From Pseudomonas sp. ATCC PTA-122608 (GTDB lineage: Bacteria; Pseudomonadota; Gammaproteobacteria; Pseudomonadales; Pseudomonadaceae), in contig NZ_LPNO01000013.1 in NCBI RefSeq assembly GCF_001952855.1, positions 246,970-310,969 of the forward strand: DNA of 64,000 nucleotides, read 5' to 3'. The position numbers and the translations under genes are program-made. This document shows, one piece after another, positions 55,764-64,000 of this stretch (position 1 is its first letter; every line of letters begins with the position of its first letter). The notes under the pieces are model-generated. The model ran no database searches. It saw only the letters and a program-made list of their open reading frames with translations, and had not been told where the DNA came from.

Positions 55764-56212
55764 AGCATCAGTTCAAGACCCGTCTGCAGCAAGCCCATGA
55801 GCGTGGCAACTATGAGGCGCTGCTCAACCTGATTCCCTACGCCAAGCTGATCGGCGTCGAGTGCACGCGGCTGGGGGACGAATTGCTGTTCCGCATGCCG
55901 GCCAACAAGGACAACATTGGTAACCCGATATTACCGGCGATCCATGGTGGGGTGATCGCAGGCTTTATGGAGCTGTCCGCAGCCTTGCATTTGCTGGTTT
56001 TTACCGGTGCACCTGGCGTTCCCAAAATCATCGATTTCTCCCTGGATTACCTGCGCGCCGGCCAGTTTCGCGACACTTACGCCAAATGCCAGGTGTGGCG
56101 CCAGGGCCGACGGGTGGCCAATGTGGCGATTACTGCCTGGCAAAGCACCCCGGCCGAACCGATTGCCACCGCCCGTGCGCATTTCAAGATTGAGGAAACG
56201 GCCCGCCCTTGA
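55760..56212 (+). CDS. PaaI-type hotdog thioesterase (second of pair)
   Basis: 150-residue hotdog protein. IHGGVIAGFMELSAALHLL is the active-site helix; the acid residue after HGG is Glu rather than the Asp of its neighbour. FSLDYLRAGQFRDTYAKCQVWRQGRRVANV is the central sheet. The ATG overlaps the stop of the first thioesterase (ATGA) with AAGGGAG upstream. The two proteins differ clearly in sequence, so they are probably complementary subunits or have different substrates. The unrelated chaperone gene htpG starts 89 bases later. Confidence 0.88.
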   Translation: MKHQFKTRLQQAHERGNYEALLNLIPYAKLIGVECTRLGDELLFRMPANKDNIGNPILPAIHGGVIAGFMELSAALHLLVFTGAPGVPKIIDFSLDYLRAGQFRDTYAKCQVWRQGRRVANVAITAWQSTPAEPIATARAHFKIEETARP

Positions 56213-56301
56213 AATCCTGGTCTTAGCCCCCAACTTTGATGACAACCCGCCGCCAACCCTCAAGGGCGCGGCCACTGCCATCCAATTGGAGTTTGATGAC
56301 C

Positions 56302-58206
56302 ATGAGTGTGGAAACTCAAAAGGAAACCCTGGGCTTCCAGACCGAGGTGAAGCAACTGCTGCACCTCATGATCCATTCGCTGTATTCCAACAAGGAAATT
56401 TTCCTTCGCGAATTGATCTCGAACGCCTCTGACGCTGTCGACAAATTACGTTTCGAAGCCCTGTCCAAGCCTGAGTTGCTGGAAGGCGGCGCGGAACTGA
56501 AAATCCGTGTGAGCTTCGACAAGGACGCGAAAACCGTCACCCTCGAAGACAACGGTATCGGCATGAGCCGCGACGATGCGATCACCCATCTGGGGACCAT
56601 CGCCAAATCCGGCACCGCTGATTTCATGAAAAACCTGTCGGGCGATCAGAAGAAAGATTCGCACCTGATCGGCCAGTTCGGCGTGGGCTTCTACTCGGCC
56701 TTCATCGTTGCTGACAAGGTTGAAGTATTCAGCCGCCGCGCCGGTCTTGCTGCCAGCGAAGGCGTGCACTGGTCTTCCAAGGGCGAGGGCGAATTTGAAA
56801 TCGCCACCGTCGACAAGGCTGACCGTGGTACCCGCATCGTGCTGCACCTGAAGTCCGGTGAAGACGAGTTCGCCGATGGCTGGCGCCTGCGCAATATCAT
56901 CAAGAAATATTCCGACCACATCGCTTTGCCGATCGAACTGCCGAAAGAACAAGCGGCGGCCGAAGGCGAAGAGGCGCCTGCCCAGGAATGGGAAGTGGTC
57001 AACCGTGCCAGCGCCCTGTGGACCCGTCCTCGTACCGAAGTCAAAGACGAGGAATACCAGGAGTTCTACAAGCACATCGCCCACGACTACGAAAACCCGC
57101 TGAGCTGGAGCCACAACAAGGTCGAAGGCAAGCTGGAATACAGCTCGCTGCTCTACGTCCCGGCCCGTGCTCCGTTCGACCTGTACCAGCGTGAAGCGCC
57201 GAAAGGCCTGAAGCTGTACGTGCAGCGGGTGTTCGTGATGGACCAGGCGGAATCCTTCCTGCCGCTGTACCTGCGCTTTATCAAAGGCGTGGTCGACTCC
57301 AACGACCTGTCGCTGAACGTGTCGCGGGAAATCCTGCAGAAAGACCCGATCATCGACTCGATGAAGTCGGCGCTGACCAAGCGTGTCCTCGACATGCTGG
57401 AAAAGCTGGCGAAGAACGAGCCTGAGCAATACAAGGGCTTCTGGAAAAACTTCGGCCAGGTCATGAAAGAAGGCCCGGCAGAAGATTTCGCCAACAAGGA
57501 AAAAATCGCCGGCCTGCTGCGTTTCGCATCGACCAACGGTGATGATGGCGAGCAGAACGTTTCCCTGGCCGAATACCTGGCGCGCGCCAAGGAAGGTCAG
57601 GACAAGATCTACTACCTGACCGGCGAAACCTACGCTCAGGTCAAGAACAGCCCGCACCTGGAAGTCTTCCGCAAGAAAGGCATCGAAGTGCTGCTGCTGA
57701 CCGACCGGATCGACGAGTGGCTGATGAGCTACCTCAGCGACTTCGACGGCAAGAGCTTTGTTGACGTCGCCCGCGGCGACCTGGACCTGGGCAACCTGGA
57801 TTCCGAAGAAGACAAGAAAGCTGCCGAAGAAGTGGCCAAGTCCAAAGAGGGCCTGGTTGAGCGAATCAAGACCGCCTTGGGCGATGCTGTCAGCGAAGTT
57901 CGGGTTTCCCACCGTCTGACCGATTCCCCGGCGATCCTGGCCATCGGCGAGCAGGACCTGGGCATGCAGATGCGTCAGATCCTGGAAGCCAGCGGCCAGA
58001 AGGTTCCGGACTCCAAGCCGATCTTCGAATTCAACCCGGCTCACCCGTTGATCGAGAAACTCGACGGCGAGCAGAGCGAAGAGCGGTTTGGCGACCTGTC
58101 GCACATCCTCTTCGACCAGGCAGCCCTGGCTGCCGGCGACAGCCTGAAAGACCCGGCCGCTTATGTGCGCCGACTGAACAAGCTGTTGGTTGAACTGTCG
58201 GTTTAA
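56302..58206 (+). CDS. htpG: Molecular chaperone HtpG (Hsp90)
   Basis: 634-residue bacterial Hsp90, an ATP-dependent cytosolic chaperone. N-terminal GHKL ATPase: [21 protein letters not shown] with the catalytic Glu, [25 protein letters not shown], and [17 protein letters not shown]. The middle domain includes [30 protein letters not shown] and [12 protein letters not shown] with the ATP-sensing Arg. The C-terminal dimerisation domain ends [10 protein letters not shown]. No eukaryotic MEEVD tail. Start [15 protein letters not shown] at 56302 with GGAG upstream; further upstream in-frame ATG codons lack family similarity. A terminator follows. Confidence 0.97.
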   Translation: MSVETQKETLGFQTEVKQLLHLMIHSLYSNKEIFLRELISNASDAVDKLRFEALSKPELLEGGAELKIRVSFDKDAKTVTLEDNGIGMSRDDAITHLGTIAKSGTADFMKNLSGDQKKDSHLIGQFGVGFYSAFIVADKVEVFSRRAGLAASEGVHWSSKGEGEFEIATVDKADRGTRIVLHLKSGEDEFADGWRLRNIIKKYSDHIALPIELPKEQAAAEGEEAPAQEWEVVNRASALWTRPRTEVKDEEYQEFYKHIAHDYENPLSWSHNKVEGKLEYSSLLYVPARAPFDLYQREAPKGLKLYVQRVFVMDQAESFLPLYLRFIKGVVDSNDLSLNVSREILQKDPIIDSMKSALTKRVLDMLEKLAKNEPEQYKGFWKNFGQVMKEGPAEDFANKEKIAGLLRFASTNGDDGEQNVSLAEYLARAKEGQDKIYYLTGETYAQVKNSPHLEVFRKKGIEVLLLTDRIDEWLMSYLSDFDGKSFVDVARGDLDLGNLDSEEDKKAAEEVAKSKEGLVERIKTALGDAVSEVRVSHRLTDSPAILAIGEQDLGMQMRQILEASGQKVPDSKPIFEFNPAHPLIEKLDGEQSEERFGDLSHILFDQAALAAGDSLKDPAAYVRRLNKLLVELSV

Positions 58207-58218
58207 CACCGTTGTAGA

Positions 58219-58248
58219 AAAACCCGCTTCGGCGGGTTTTTTCGTTTT
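58219..58248 (+). terminator. Terminator of htpG
   Basis: Stem AAAACCCGC / GCGGGTTTT with loop TTCG, followed by TTCGTTTT, 13 bases after the htpG stop. Confidence 0.9.
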
Positions 58249-58269
58249 AGAGCCTTTCACCTGGAGTAA

Positions 58270-59001
58270 ATGATGAGCCAAATCACCGTGCGTTCCGTGG
58301 TCTATCAGATTGATGGCCAGTCTTATGAAAGTCGCCTGGCATTTGATGCCAGTCATAAGGGCCCGCTGCCAGGGTTGTTAATGGCGCCGAACTGGATGGG
58401 TGTCAGCGCCGGCGCTGAAGAGATCGCCAGGAGCGTGGCCAGCAAGGGCTACGTGGTGCTGCTCGCCGACCTGTACGGGCGAACGGTTCGCCCGTCGAAC
58501 GGCGACGAAGCAGGCGCGGCGATGATGCCGTTGAAGAACGACCGGGTGTTGCTGAACAAGCGCATGCAGGTCGCGCTTGATCACTTGAAAACCCAAACCG
58601 AAGCCGCGGTGGATACCTCGAAGCTGGCAACCTTCGGTTTCTGCTTCGGTGGTTGCTGCTCCCTGGAGCTGGCGCGTACCGGTGCTCCGTTGAAAGCGGC
58701 CGTTTCGTTCCATGGCAGCCTGGACACACCGAACCCGGCCGACGCGAAAAACATCAAGGGTTCAGTGCTGGTGTTGCACGGCGCTTCCGACCCGTTGGTG
58801 CCGAAAGAGCAACTGCCGGCGTTTGAAGATGAAATGAACGCGGCCGGTGTGGATTGGCAATTGCTGAGCTACGGCGGTGCGGTGCACTCGTTTACTGACC
58901 CGCACGCGAACGTGCCGGGCAAGATGATGTATGACGCGAAGACCGCTGCACGAGCCTTCCAGTCGATGCATAACTTGCTGGATGAAGTGTTCAAGGGCTG
59001 A
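58270..59001 (+). CDS. Dienelactone hydrolase-family protein
   Basis: 243-residue cytoplasmic alpha/beta hydrolase of the DLH family. Candidate triad: Cys125 in FGFCFGGCC, Asp174 in LHGASDPLV and His206 in GGAVHSFTDP. DLH enzymes use Cys as nucleophile to open dienelactones in chloroaromatic breakdown. Genes with this setting after htpG are conserved in Pseudomonas and probably act on another lactone or ester. No aromatic degradation genes are nearby. ATG at 58270 follows CTGGAG; a second ATG directly follows. A REPIN separates it from the convergent pirin gene. Confidence 0.9.
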   Translation: MMSQITVRSVVYQIDGQSYESRLAFDASHKGPLPGLLMAPNWMGVSAGAEEIARSVASKGYVVLLADLYGRTVRPSNGDEAGAAMMPLKNDRVLLNKRMQVALDHLKTQTEAAVDTSKLATFGFCFGGCCSLELARTGAPLKAAVSFHGSLDTPNPADAKNIKGSVLVLHGASDPLVPKEQLPAFEDEMNAAGVDWQLLSYGGAVHSFTDPHANVPGKMMYDAKTAARAFQSMHNLLDEVFKG

Positions 59002-59024
59002 TAGTTCGGTTGCCTGAGGTGGCC

Positions 59025-59113
59025 CCTTCGCGAGCAAGCCCGCTCCCACATTTTGACCGCGTACTTCCTGAAGGAACGCGGTCGAAATGTGGGAGCGGGC
59101 TTGCTCGCGAAGG
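59025..59113. repeat. REPIN in reversed orientation between convergent genes
   Basis: Here the CCTTCGCGAGCAAGCCCGCT end is outermost and TGTGGG is innermost, the opposite of most REPINs in the window. Arms of about 27 bases; the loop contains a further imperfect inverted stretch (TTGACCGCG / CGCGGTCGA). Confidence 0.85.
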
Positions 59114-59136
59114 CTATTTCATAGGCAATAAAGCGC

Positions 59137-60009
59137 TTAAGCCTTGCCTCCAGGCAATTCAATCCGCTCGGTTTCCCCCGGCACTGTCGGCCAATCCCCA
59201 GCCGCCCAACGCTGCCGAGCCTGCTCGATCAACGCCGGATCACTCGCCACAAAATTCCAGTTAATCCGCCGTGGCCCATCCAGCGCCGCGCCGCCGAACA
59301 CCACCAGATGGCAATCGGTCTCGGCAAACAGCGTCATGCTTTCGCCTGCCGGCAACACCACCAGGCTATGCACCTCCAGCACCTCGCCATCCAACTGCGC
59401 GTCACCCTCCAGCACATACACCGCCCGTTCCACATGCTCATCCGGGATCAGCAGCGTCGTAGCCGTCTGCATCCGCACTTCGGCATACAGCGTGGGTGAC
59501 AACACCGGCACCGGAGACTCCAGGCAAAAGCCGCTGCCGGCAATCAGGCGAATCTGCACGCCCAGGTTGTCACTGACCGGCAAGCTGGCGGCGGGGTGAT
59601 GGCTGTAATGCCCAGGTCCTTGCTCATGATCCCTGGGCGAGGCCAGCCATACTTGCAACCCGTGCAGGTTGAAACCACTGGCCTTCAACGCCTCAGGGCT
59701 GCGTTCAACGTGGGCAATGGCGCTGCCGGCTGTCATCCAGCTGACATCCCCGGCCTTGACCACCTGGTCGGAGCCGAGGCTGTCCTTGTGCAGGAGTTCG
59801 CCTTCAAACAGGTAGGTCAGGGTGGATAGGCCGATATGCGGGTGTTGGCGAATATTCATGCCGGTGCCCGGGGCATAGCGGGTTTGCAGCATGTGGTCGA
59901 AAAACACGAACGGCCCGACGCTGCGGCATTGCCTGGACGGCAGCGGGCGCAGGATTGGTTGGCCTTCCACATCTTCGGCACGCGGGCGAATCACGGTCAC
60001 TGTGGTCAT
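59137..60009 (-). CDS. Pirin family protein
   Basis: 290-residue bicupin. N-terminal cupin metal site in NIRQHPHIGLSTLTYLFEGELLHKDSLG (conserved His residues), then VSWMTAGSAIAHVERSP with another His and the Glu, and LQVWLASP. The C-terminal cupin (AVYVLEGDAQLDG) lacks metal residues, as in other pirins. Some bacterial pirins have quercetinase activity, others bind metabolic enzymes. Start MTTVTVIRPRAED at 60009 was preferred to an in-frame codon at 60042. It is transcribed in the same direction as the OsmC-like gene but separated by about 64 bases. Confidence 0.9.
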   Translation of the reverse strand: MTTVTVIRPRAEDVEGQPILRPLPSRQCRSVGPFVFFDHMLQTRYAPGTGMNIRQHPHIGLSTLTYLFEGELLHKDSLGSDQVVKAGDVSWMTAGSAIAHVERSPEALKASGFNLHGLQVWLASPRDHEQGPGHYSHHPAASLPVSDNLGVQIRLIAGSGFCLESPVPVLSPTLYAEVRMQTATTLLIPDEHVERAVYVLEGDAQLDGEVLEVHSLVVLPAGESMTLFAETDCHLVVFGGAALDGPRRINWNFVASDPALIEQARQRWAAGDWPTVPGETERIELPGGKA

Positions 60010-60073
60010 GGTGCATCCCAGTCTGAGCGGGTTAGATGGCAATGAGCATAACCCGCTCGACGGGAGGTTGCCG

Positions 60074-60490
60074 CTACTGGCTGAAGGCGCCTTCCGAGAG
60101 TTTGGTCTCGATGGTGACTTCGGCGGTGGTCATCAGCTTATGCACCGGGCAGCGATCCGCCACGCGATGCAATTCATTCCGCTGCTCGTCGGTGAGTACG
60201 CCCTTGAGGGTGAGCTTGACGCTGAGCTTGTATTTGCCCTTTTGCTCTTCGGTGCTGTCGTGGGTGACTTCCACGGTGACGCCGGTCAGCGGAATGTCTT
60301 TTTTCTGTGCATAGAGCTTGACCGTCAGCGCCTTGCACGACGCCAGCGCGGCATCGAAGTAATCGTGGGGAGAGGGCGCCGAATCGTCGCCGCCCAGGCT
60401 CTTGGGCAGGTCGGTAAACAGCTCATGGTTATTGATGTTGACGCTGTGGCGAAAGTTTTCGGCGTTCAGCGTATTCACGGTAACAGGCAT
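60074..60490 (-). CDS. OsmC/Ohr-family peroxide-reductase-like protein
   Basis: 138-residue OsmC-fold protein. The redox pair is Cys52 (AALASCKALTVKLYA) and Cys114 (ADRCPVHKLM), spaced as in the family. These enzymes reduce organic hydroperoxides with thiol help. PSPHDYFDAALA is the typical segment before the first Cys. ATG at 60490 follows GTGAGG. Subfamily (OsmC, Ohr or YhfA-like) is not fixed from motifs; the short length fits YhfA/OsmC-like proteins. It probably forms a stand-alone or two-gene unit with pirin. Confidence 0.88.
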   Translation of the reverse strand: MPVTVNTLNAENFRHSVNINNHELFTDLPKSLGGDDSAPSPHDYFDAALASCKALTVKLYAQKKDIPLTGVTVEVTHDSTEEQKGKYKLSVKLTLKGVLTDEQRNELHRVADRCPVHKLMTTAEVTIETKLSEGAFSQ

Positions 60491-60630
60491 GGCAAACCTC
60501 ACAGGGTGGCAGGAAGAAGCTCATGCAGTTATAGAGCATGCTGGCACCTGGGTGTTCCCCATTGTTTAGCGCTGAACCCGCAGGCGCGGCCTGAGGTCTA
60601 CCTTCATTAGCCCTTGTTTGAGATGCCACC

Positions 60631-61635
60631 GTGCGCCGTACCCGCCTGAGTATTGCCCTGTTACTGGCCGCCGCGAGCCTTGCCGCGCAGGCCCGCGACT
60701 ATGCCTACAGCGATGCACACCTGCATTACGTCGACTTCTTCCAGGAGTCGGCGGGCATGGACAACTTGCTCAAGGCCATGGCCGATAATCGGATTGAACA
60801 CGTGATGATTTCCGGCATCCCCGTGGCCAAGAAATGGCACGAAGACGAGCCCAAGCGCCCGCGTTATTACGCAGGCGACGATGCCGACGCGTATTGGTAC
60901 AGCGCCACTGACGTGTTTGTCGCCGATGCGGTGAATAAACTGACCCCGGAGCAACGCCAGCGCTTTCACCCGTTCCTCAGCGGTTTCAACCCCAACGATA
61001 AAAACGCCGCGTCCCACATCCAGCGCATGCTCGACCTCAATCCAGGGCTGTGGCAAGGCATCGGCGAAGTCTTCACCCGCCACGACGACCTGACTGCACT
61101 GACCTCCGGCGACACCCCAAGAGCCAACAACGAGGCGATGACCCGCATCTATCATTTGGCGGCGGAGAACGATCTGCCGGTGATGGTGCATTCCAACATC
61201 ACCTCCAAACGTGAGAAAAATCCGTTGTACCTGGCGGAAATGGAAGAGCCCCTGCGCAACCATCCGCATACCCGGTTTATCTGGGCTCACGCGGGCAGCA
61301 GCATGGAAATCCATCGGCACCAGACGCAGATGGATTTCCTGCTACCGACCCTGGCACGCCTGCTGGAGGCTTACCCGAACCTGTACGTCGACCTGTCCTG
61401 GAGCGTGCTCACGCCTTACTTGCTGGATGAGGCGGGAAAGCCACGCCCTGAGTGGGTAAAGCTGGTAGAACGCTTCCCGGACCGCTTCATGCTTGGCTCG
61501 GACGTCGTAGGACGCTTCAACAAGTTGGGTAAGGAAATGCGCAGCTTCGACCCGTTTCTTGATGCGCTGCCTGAAGACGTGGCCAGAAAGGTTGCACGGG
61601 ACAATTTCCTGGCGATTCTGCCCAAGGCCAGGTGA
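60631..61635 (+). CDS. Exported amidohydrolase (amidohydrolase_2 family)
   Basis: 334-residue protein with a signal peptide (LSIALLLAAASLAAQA, cleavage near residue 22). Metal-dependent amidohydrolase fold: SDAHLHYVDF (HxH), PVMVHSNITS, FIWAHAGSS and FMLGSDVVG give the expected His, His and Asp positions. Amidohydrolase_2 members are decarboxylases or lactone hydrolases and are usually cytoplasmic, so export to the periplasm is unusual. The start codon is GTG at 60631. Substrate unknown. It may be followed in the same transcript by the DUF3859 gene (67-base gap). Confidence 0.85.
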   Translation: MRRTRLSIALLLAAASLAAQARDYAYSDAHLHYVDFFQESAGMDNLLKAMADNRIEHVMISGIPVAKKWHEDEPKRPRYYAGDDADAYWYSATDVFVADAVNKLTPEQRQRFHPFLSGFNPNDKNAASHIQRMLDLNPGLWQGIGEVFTRHDDLTALTSGDTPRANNEAMTRIYHLAAENDLPVMVHSNITSKREKNPLYLAEMEEPLRNHPHTRFIWAHAGSSMEIHRHQTQMDFLLPTLARLLEAYPNLYVDLSWSVLTPYLLDEAGKPRPEWVKLVERFPDRFMLGSDVVGRFNKLGKEMRSFDPFLDALPEDVARKVARDNFLAILPKAR

Positions 61636-61702
61636 TGGTTTTTGTCATCCTGTCGTCATCCCTGCGTCATAAGCTGCGGCCTTCTCAAACAAGGAGTGCA
61701 GC

Positions 61703-62167
61703 ATGCAATTCACCCGTTCAGGCGCCTTGGTGGCGCTGATGATGATCAGCAGCCTCGCCAGTGCCGAAGTGCGTATCGAAGGGCCGGTGGAGTACGGCGT
61801 GTTTGATGGCCCGAAAGCCGAGTTGCAGGCCGGAGAGCGCGTGCTGCGCCGCAGCAACGAACAGATTCAGTCCACCACCGTGGTGCCGGCGAAGCTGGGC
61901 ACCAAATTCGGCCTGCGTTATCAACTGCTCGGCAAAGTCGCCGAAGGCACGCCGCTGACCTTGCTCTACTTCACCCCGGGCGTCCGCACGCCGGATGGTG
62001 TGCGTCACGACAAATTCGAAGTAACCCAGAAGCTGGTGCCCGGTGCCCCACAGGACGTGATGGCCTATGAGTTCACCGAAAACCACGAAGTGGTGCCGGG
62101 CGAGTGGCGTTTCATGGTGTTCCAGGGGGATCGTCTGCTCACGCAAAAAAGCTTTACCGTTCGCTGA
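61703..62167 (+). CDS. Exported DUF3859 protein
   Basis: 154-residue protein with signal peptide MQFTRSGALVALMMISSLASA and a beta-rich mature part (VRIEGPVEYGVFDG, TTVVPAKLGTKFGLRYQLLG, FEVTQKLVPGAPQDV, PGEWRFMVFQGDRLLTQKSFTV) that matches the DUF3859 family. The function of this family is unknown. ATG 61703 follows AAGGAG. It lies behind the periplasmic amidohydrolase; both products are exported, but a joint role is speculation. Confidence 0.85.
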   Translation: MQFTRSGALVALMMISSLASAEVRIEGPVEYGVFDGPKAELQAGERVLRRSNEQIQSTTVVPAKLGTKFGLRYQLLGKVAEGTPLTLLYFTPGVRTPDGVRHDKFEVTQKLVPGAPQDVMAYEFTENHEVVPGEWRFMVFQGDRLLTQKSFTVR

Positions 62168-62302
62168 ATCGCTACAGCCGGGGCAGGGCGATCATAAGGC
62201 GTTTTGATATCGCGTTTTCGTCTTACGCAAACTTCGTTCTTCGCCGATATCTTTCAAGAGCCCGCTGCAGGTGGATGCAGCGCTTTTGGAAGGATTCCGA
62301 AC

Positions 62303-63928
62303 ATGAATATCAGAAGTCTGAATATCGCCCCTCGCGCCGGCCTGGGGTTTGGTTTGCTGGCGCTGATGGTGTTTGCCCTGGGCGGGTTTGCCTTGTCGCA
62401 GATGGGCAATATGCGCCAGCAGTCGGACCAGGTGGAAAACAACTGGCTGCCCAGCGTGATGGCGGTCGGCGAGATGAATCAGGACCTGCTGCGGGTACGG
62501 GCCCTGACGCTGCGCCTGCTGCTTAACCGCGACCCGCAGGCGATCACGCAGAATGAACAGAAAATCACCGAACTGAAAAACGGCCTGCACAAGGCTCAGT
62601 CGCTCTATGAAGGCTTGATTGTGCTGCCGGAAGAGCGGGTGCTGTTCGATCGCTTCAAGACCGAGGAAGCGCGCTACCTGCAACGCCAAGAGCAAGTGAT
62701 GGCATTTTCTCGGGCCAATCAACTGGAAGACGCGATCAAGGTCGTCAACGGCGAGATGAACCAGTTGGCCGATGAGTTGGCCGGCACCCTGCGTGAGCTG
62801 GTGACGCTGAACAAGGTCAGTGCCAATCAGGCGGCGAGCCTGGCCCAAAGCGTGTTCACCCAATCGCGCAGTTGGGTGGTTGGCATGATTGCCGTGACGG
62901 CGCTGATCACCATTGGCCTGGCACTGCTGCTGACCCGCAGTATCGTGCTGCCGTTATCCCAGTCGCTGAAAGTCGCCCAGGGCGTGGCCAGTGGCGACCT
63001 TACGGGTGTGATTACCGTCAGCGGCAACGATGAACCGGCGCGTTTGCAGCGGGCGCTGAAAAGCATGCAGGAGAGCCTGCGGGAAACCATTCGGCGTATT
63101 TCTGATTCGTCGAGCCAATTGGCGTCGGCTTCGGAAGAACTCAGTTGTGTGACGGAGGATGCCACCCGTGGGCTGCATCAGCAAAGTCAGGAAATTGAGC
63201 AGGCAGCTACTGCGGTGAACCAGATGACGGCGGCGGTGGAGGAGGTGGCGAGCAATGCGGTGGCCACTTCACAGGCGTCCCGTGAGTCGGACCGTATTGC
63301 CCAGCATGGTCGCGAGCAGGTGCATCAGACGGTGTTGTCGATTGAGTCCCTGGCGGATGATGTGACGGCCAATGCGACGCAGGTGGAGGACCTGGCGCAG
63401 AAGGTGTATGGCATCAGCAAGGTGCTGGATGTGATTCGCTCGATTGCCGAGCAGACCAATTTGCTTGCGTTGAATGCTGCCATTGAAGCCGCGCGGGCCG
63501 GGGATGCCGGGCGTGGGTTTGCAGTGGTGGCGGATGAGGTGCGGGCGCTGGCCCATCGTACCCAGCAGTCGACGCAGGAAATCGAGCAGATGATCAGTGG
63601 GATTCAGCAGGGGACTGATCAGGCGGTGAGCTCCATGCAGCAGAGCAATACCCGGGCGCGGTCGACGCTGGATATTGCCAAGTCGGCTGGGACGGCGTTG
63701 GAGGAGATTGCTTCGGCGTTTACGCTGATCAACGAGCGCAACCTGGTGATTGCCAGTGCCTCGGAAGAGCAGGCGGCGGTGGCGCGGGAGGTGGATCGCA
63801 ATTTGATGAATATTCGCGATTTGGCGCAGCAGACGTCGGCCGGGGCGAACCAGACGAGTGCGGCGAGTCAGGAGTTGTCGCGGTTGGCGGTGGATCTCAA
63901 CACCATGGTGGCTAGGTTTTCGGTTTAG
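62303..63928 (+). CDS. Methyl-accepting chemotaxis protein
   Basis: 541-residue transmembrane chemoreceptor. TM1 [19 protein letters not shown] (13-31), a periplasmic helical ligand domain of about 155 residues of four-helix-bundle (4HB_MCP) type ([31 protein letters not shown]...), TM2 [20 protein letters not shown], a HAMP segment [22 protein letters not shown], then the signalling domain with tip [34 protein letters not shown]. There is no C-terminal CheR-docking pentapeptide. The ligand is not predictable. ATG 62303 follows GGAAGGA. GTG and GGG codons become common toward the 3' end, unlike in the TCA genes. Confidence 0.93.
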   Translation: MNIRSLNIAPRAGLGFGLLALMVFALGGFALSQMGNMRQQSDQVENNWLPSVMAVGEMNQDLLRVRALTLRLLLNRDPQAITQNEQKITELKNGLHKAQSLYEGLIVLPEERVLFDRFKTEEARYLQRQEQVMAFSRANQLEDAIKVVNGEMNQLADELAGTLRELVTLNKVSANQAASLAQSVFTQSRSWVVGMIAVTALITIGLALLLTRSIVLPLSQSLKVAQGVASGDLTGVITVSGNDEPARLQRALKSMQESLRETIRRISDSSSQLASASEELSCVTEDATRGLHQQSQEIEQAATAVNQMTAAVEEVASNAVATSQASRESDRIAQHGREQVHQTVLSIESLADDVTANATQVEDLAQKVYGISKVLDVIRSIAEQTNLLALNAAIEAARAGDAGRGFAVVADEVRALAHRTQQSTQEIEQMISGIQQGTDQAVSSMQQSNTRARSTLDIAKSAGTALEEIASAFTLINERNLVIASASEEQAAVAREVDRNLMNIRDLAQQTSAGANQTSAASQELSRLAVDLNTMVARFSV

Positions 63929-63945
63929 GGTGCTGGACGGTGTAC

Positions 63946-64000
63946 ATATCCGTTGCTGCGGTCACGGCTGCTTAGGGTTCCGCTCTTACAGCGGGTCACT
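63946..64000. repeat. Start of a high-copy intergenic repeat of P. fluorescens type
   Basis: The sequence around ATATCCGTTGCTGCGG, then GGCTGCTTAGGGTTCCGC and GCGGGTCACT, resembles a long repeat widespread in P. fluorescens genomes (the R178-like class). It runs off the window, so its length and orientation cannot be confirmed here. Confidence 0.5.

Overview
The window is chromosomal DNA from a Pseudomonas, very probably the P. fluorescens group. Evidence: the gltA-sdhCDAB-sucAB-lpdG-sucCD-braB/brnQ block followed by htpG is in the order known from Pseudomonas genomes; the gcl-hyi-glxR-ttuD-pyk and muxABC-opmB loci are Pseudomonas-type; and the spacers carry many REP/REPIN palindromes built on GGGCTTGCTCGCGA or GAGCTTGCTCGCGA. 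No rRNA, tRNA, CRISPR array, prophage or plasmid origin was seen.

Layout. 1-7250: glyoxylate/glycerate pathway on the minus strand (gcl, hyi, glxR, ttuD, pyk), divergent from a GlcG/HbpS-like gene across an operator-rich spacer. 7270-8015: a REP-associated transposase (RAYT) between two mirrored REPINs. 8030-8635: a RutR-like TetR regulator. 8780-15645: a LacI regulator, a perfect 16-bp palindrome, then an inositol-monophosphatase-family enzyme, an organophosphate-type MFS transporter broken by a small deletion, a lysine-rich KdgM-like porin and two exported AppA-type histidine acid phosphatases. I read this as a probable inositol-phosphate/phytate or organophosphate scavenging locus. 15820-24566: the MuxABC-OpmB multidrug efflux operon. 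24633-26556: a DUF808 membrane protein and a GlxA-type AraC regulator. 26628-28402: a compact minus-strand module of an AAA ATPase and a PIN nuclease, bounded by terminators and resembling a defence or toxin system. 28583-30662: an MlaA-like protein and an exported alpha/beta hydrolase. 30899-34128: a small membrane protein, a membrane-anchored GH17 beta-glucan enzyme and the betaine-binding protein BetX. 34368-36334: DUF485 protein and acetate symporter ActP.

36497-49540: the TCA-cycle block, with gltA divergent from sdhCDAB-sucAB-lpdG-sucCD and recognisable sigma70-like promoters on both sides of the 363-base spacer. The suc operon spacers hold two strong RNA stem-loops. 49958-51271: the branched-chain amino-acid carrier. 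51358-54642: a roughly 1,090-residue protein with dermonecrotic-toxin-type (DUF6543) features. 54887-64000: a small lipoprotein, two hotdog thioesterases, HtpG, a dienelactone hydrolase, pirin, OsmC, an exported amidohydrolase, a DUF3859 protein, a chemoreceptor and the start of a genome-wide repeat.

The two most interesting stretches are the putative phytate/inositol-phosphate locus and the ATPase-PIN module. Functional statements rest on motifs and gene order read by eye. No database searches or computed statistics were possible.
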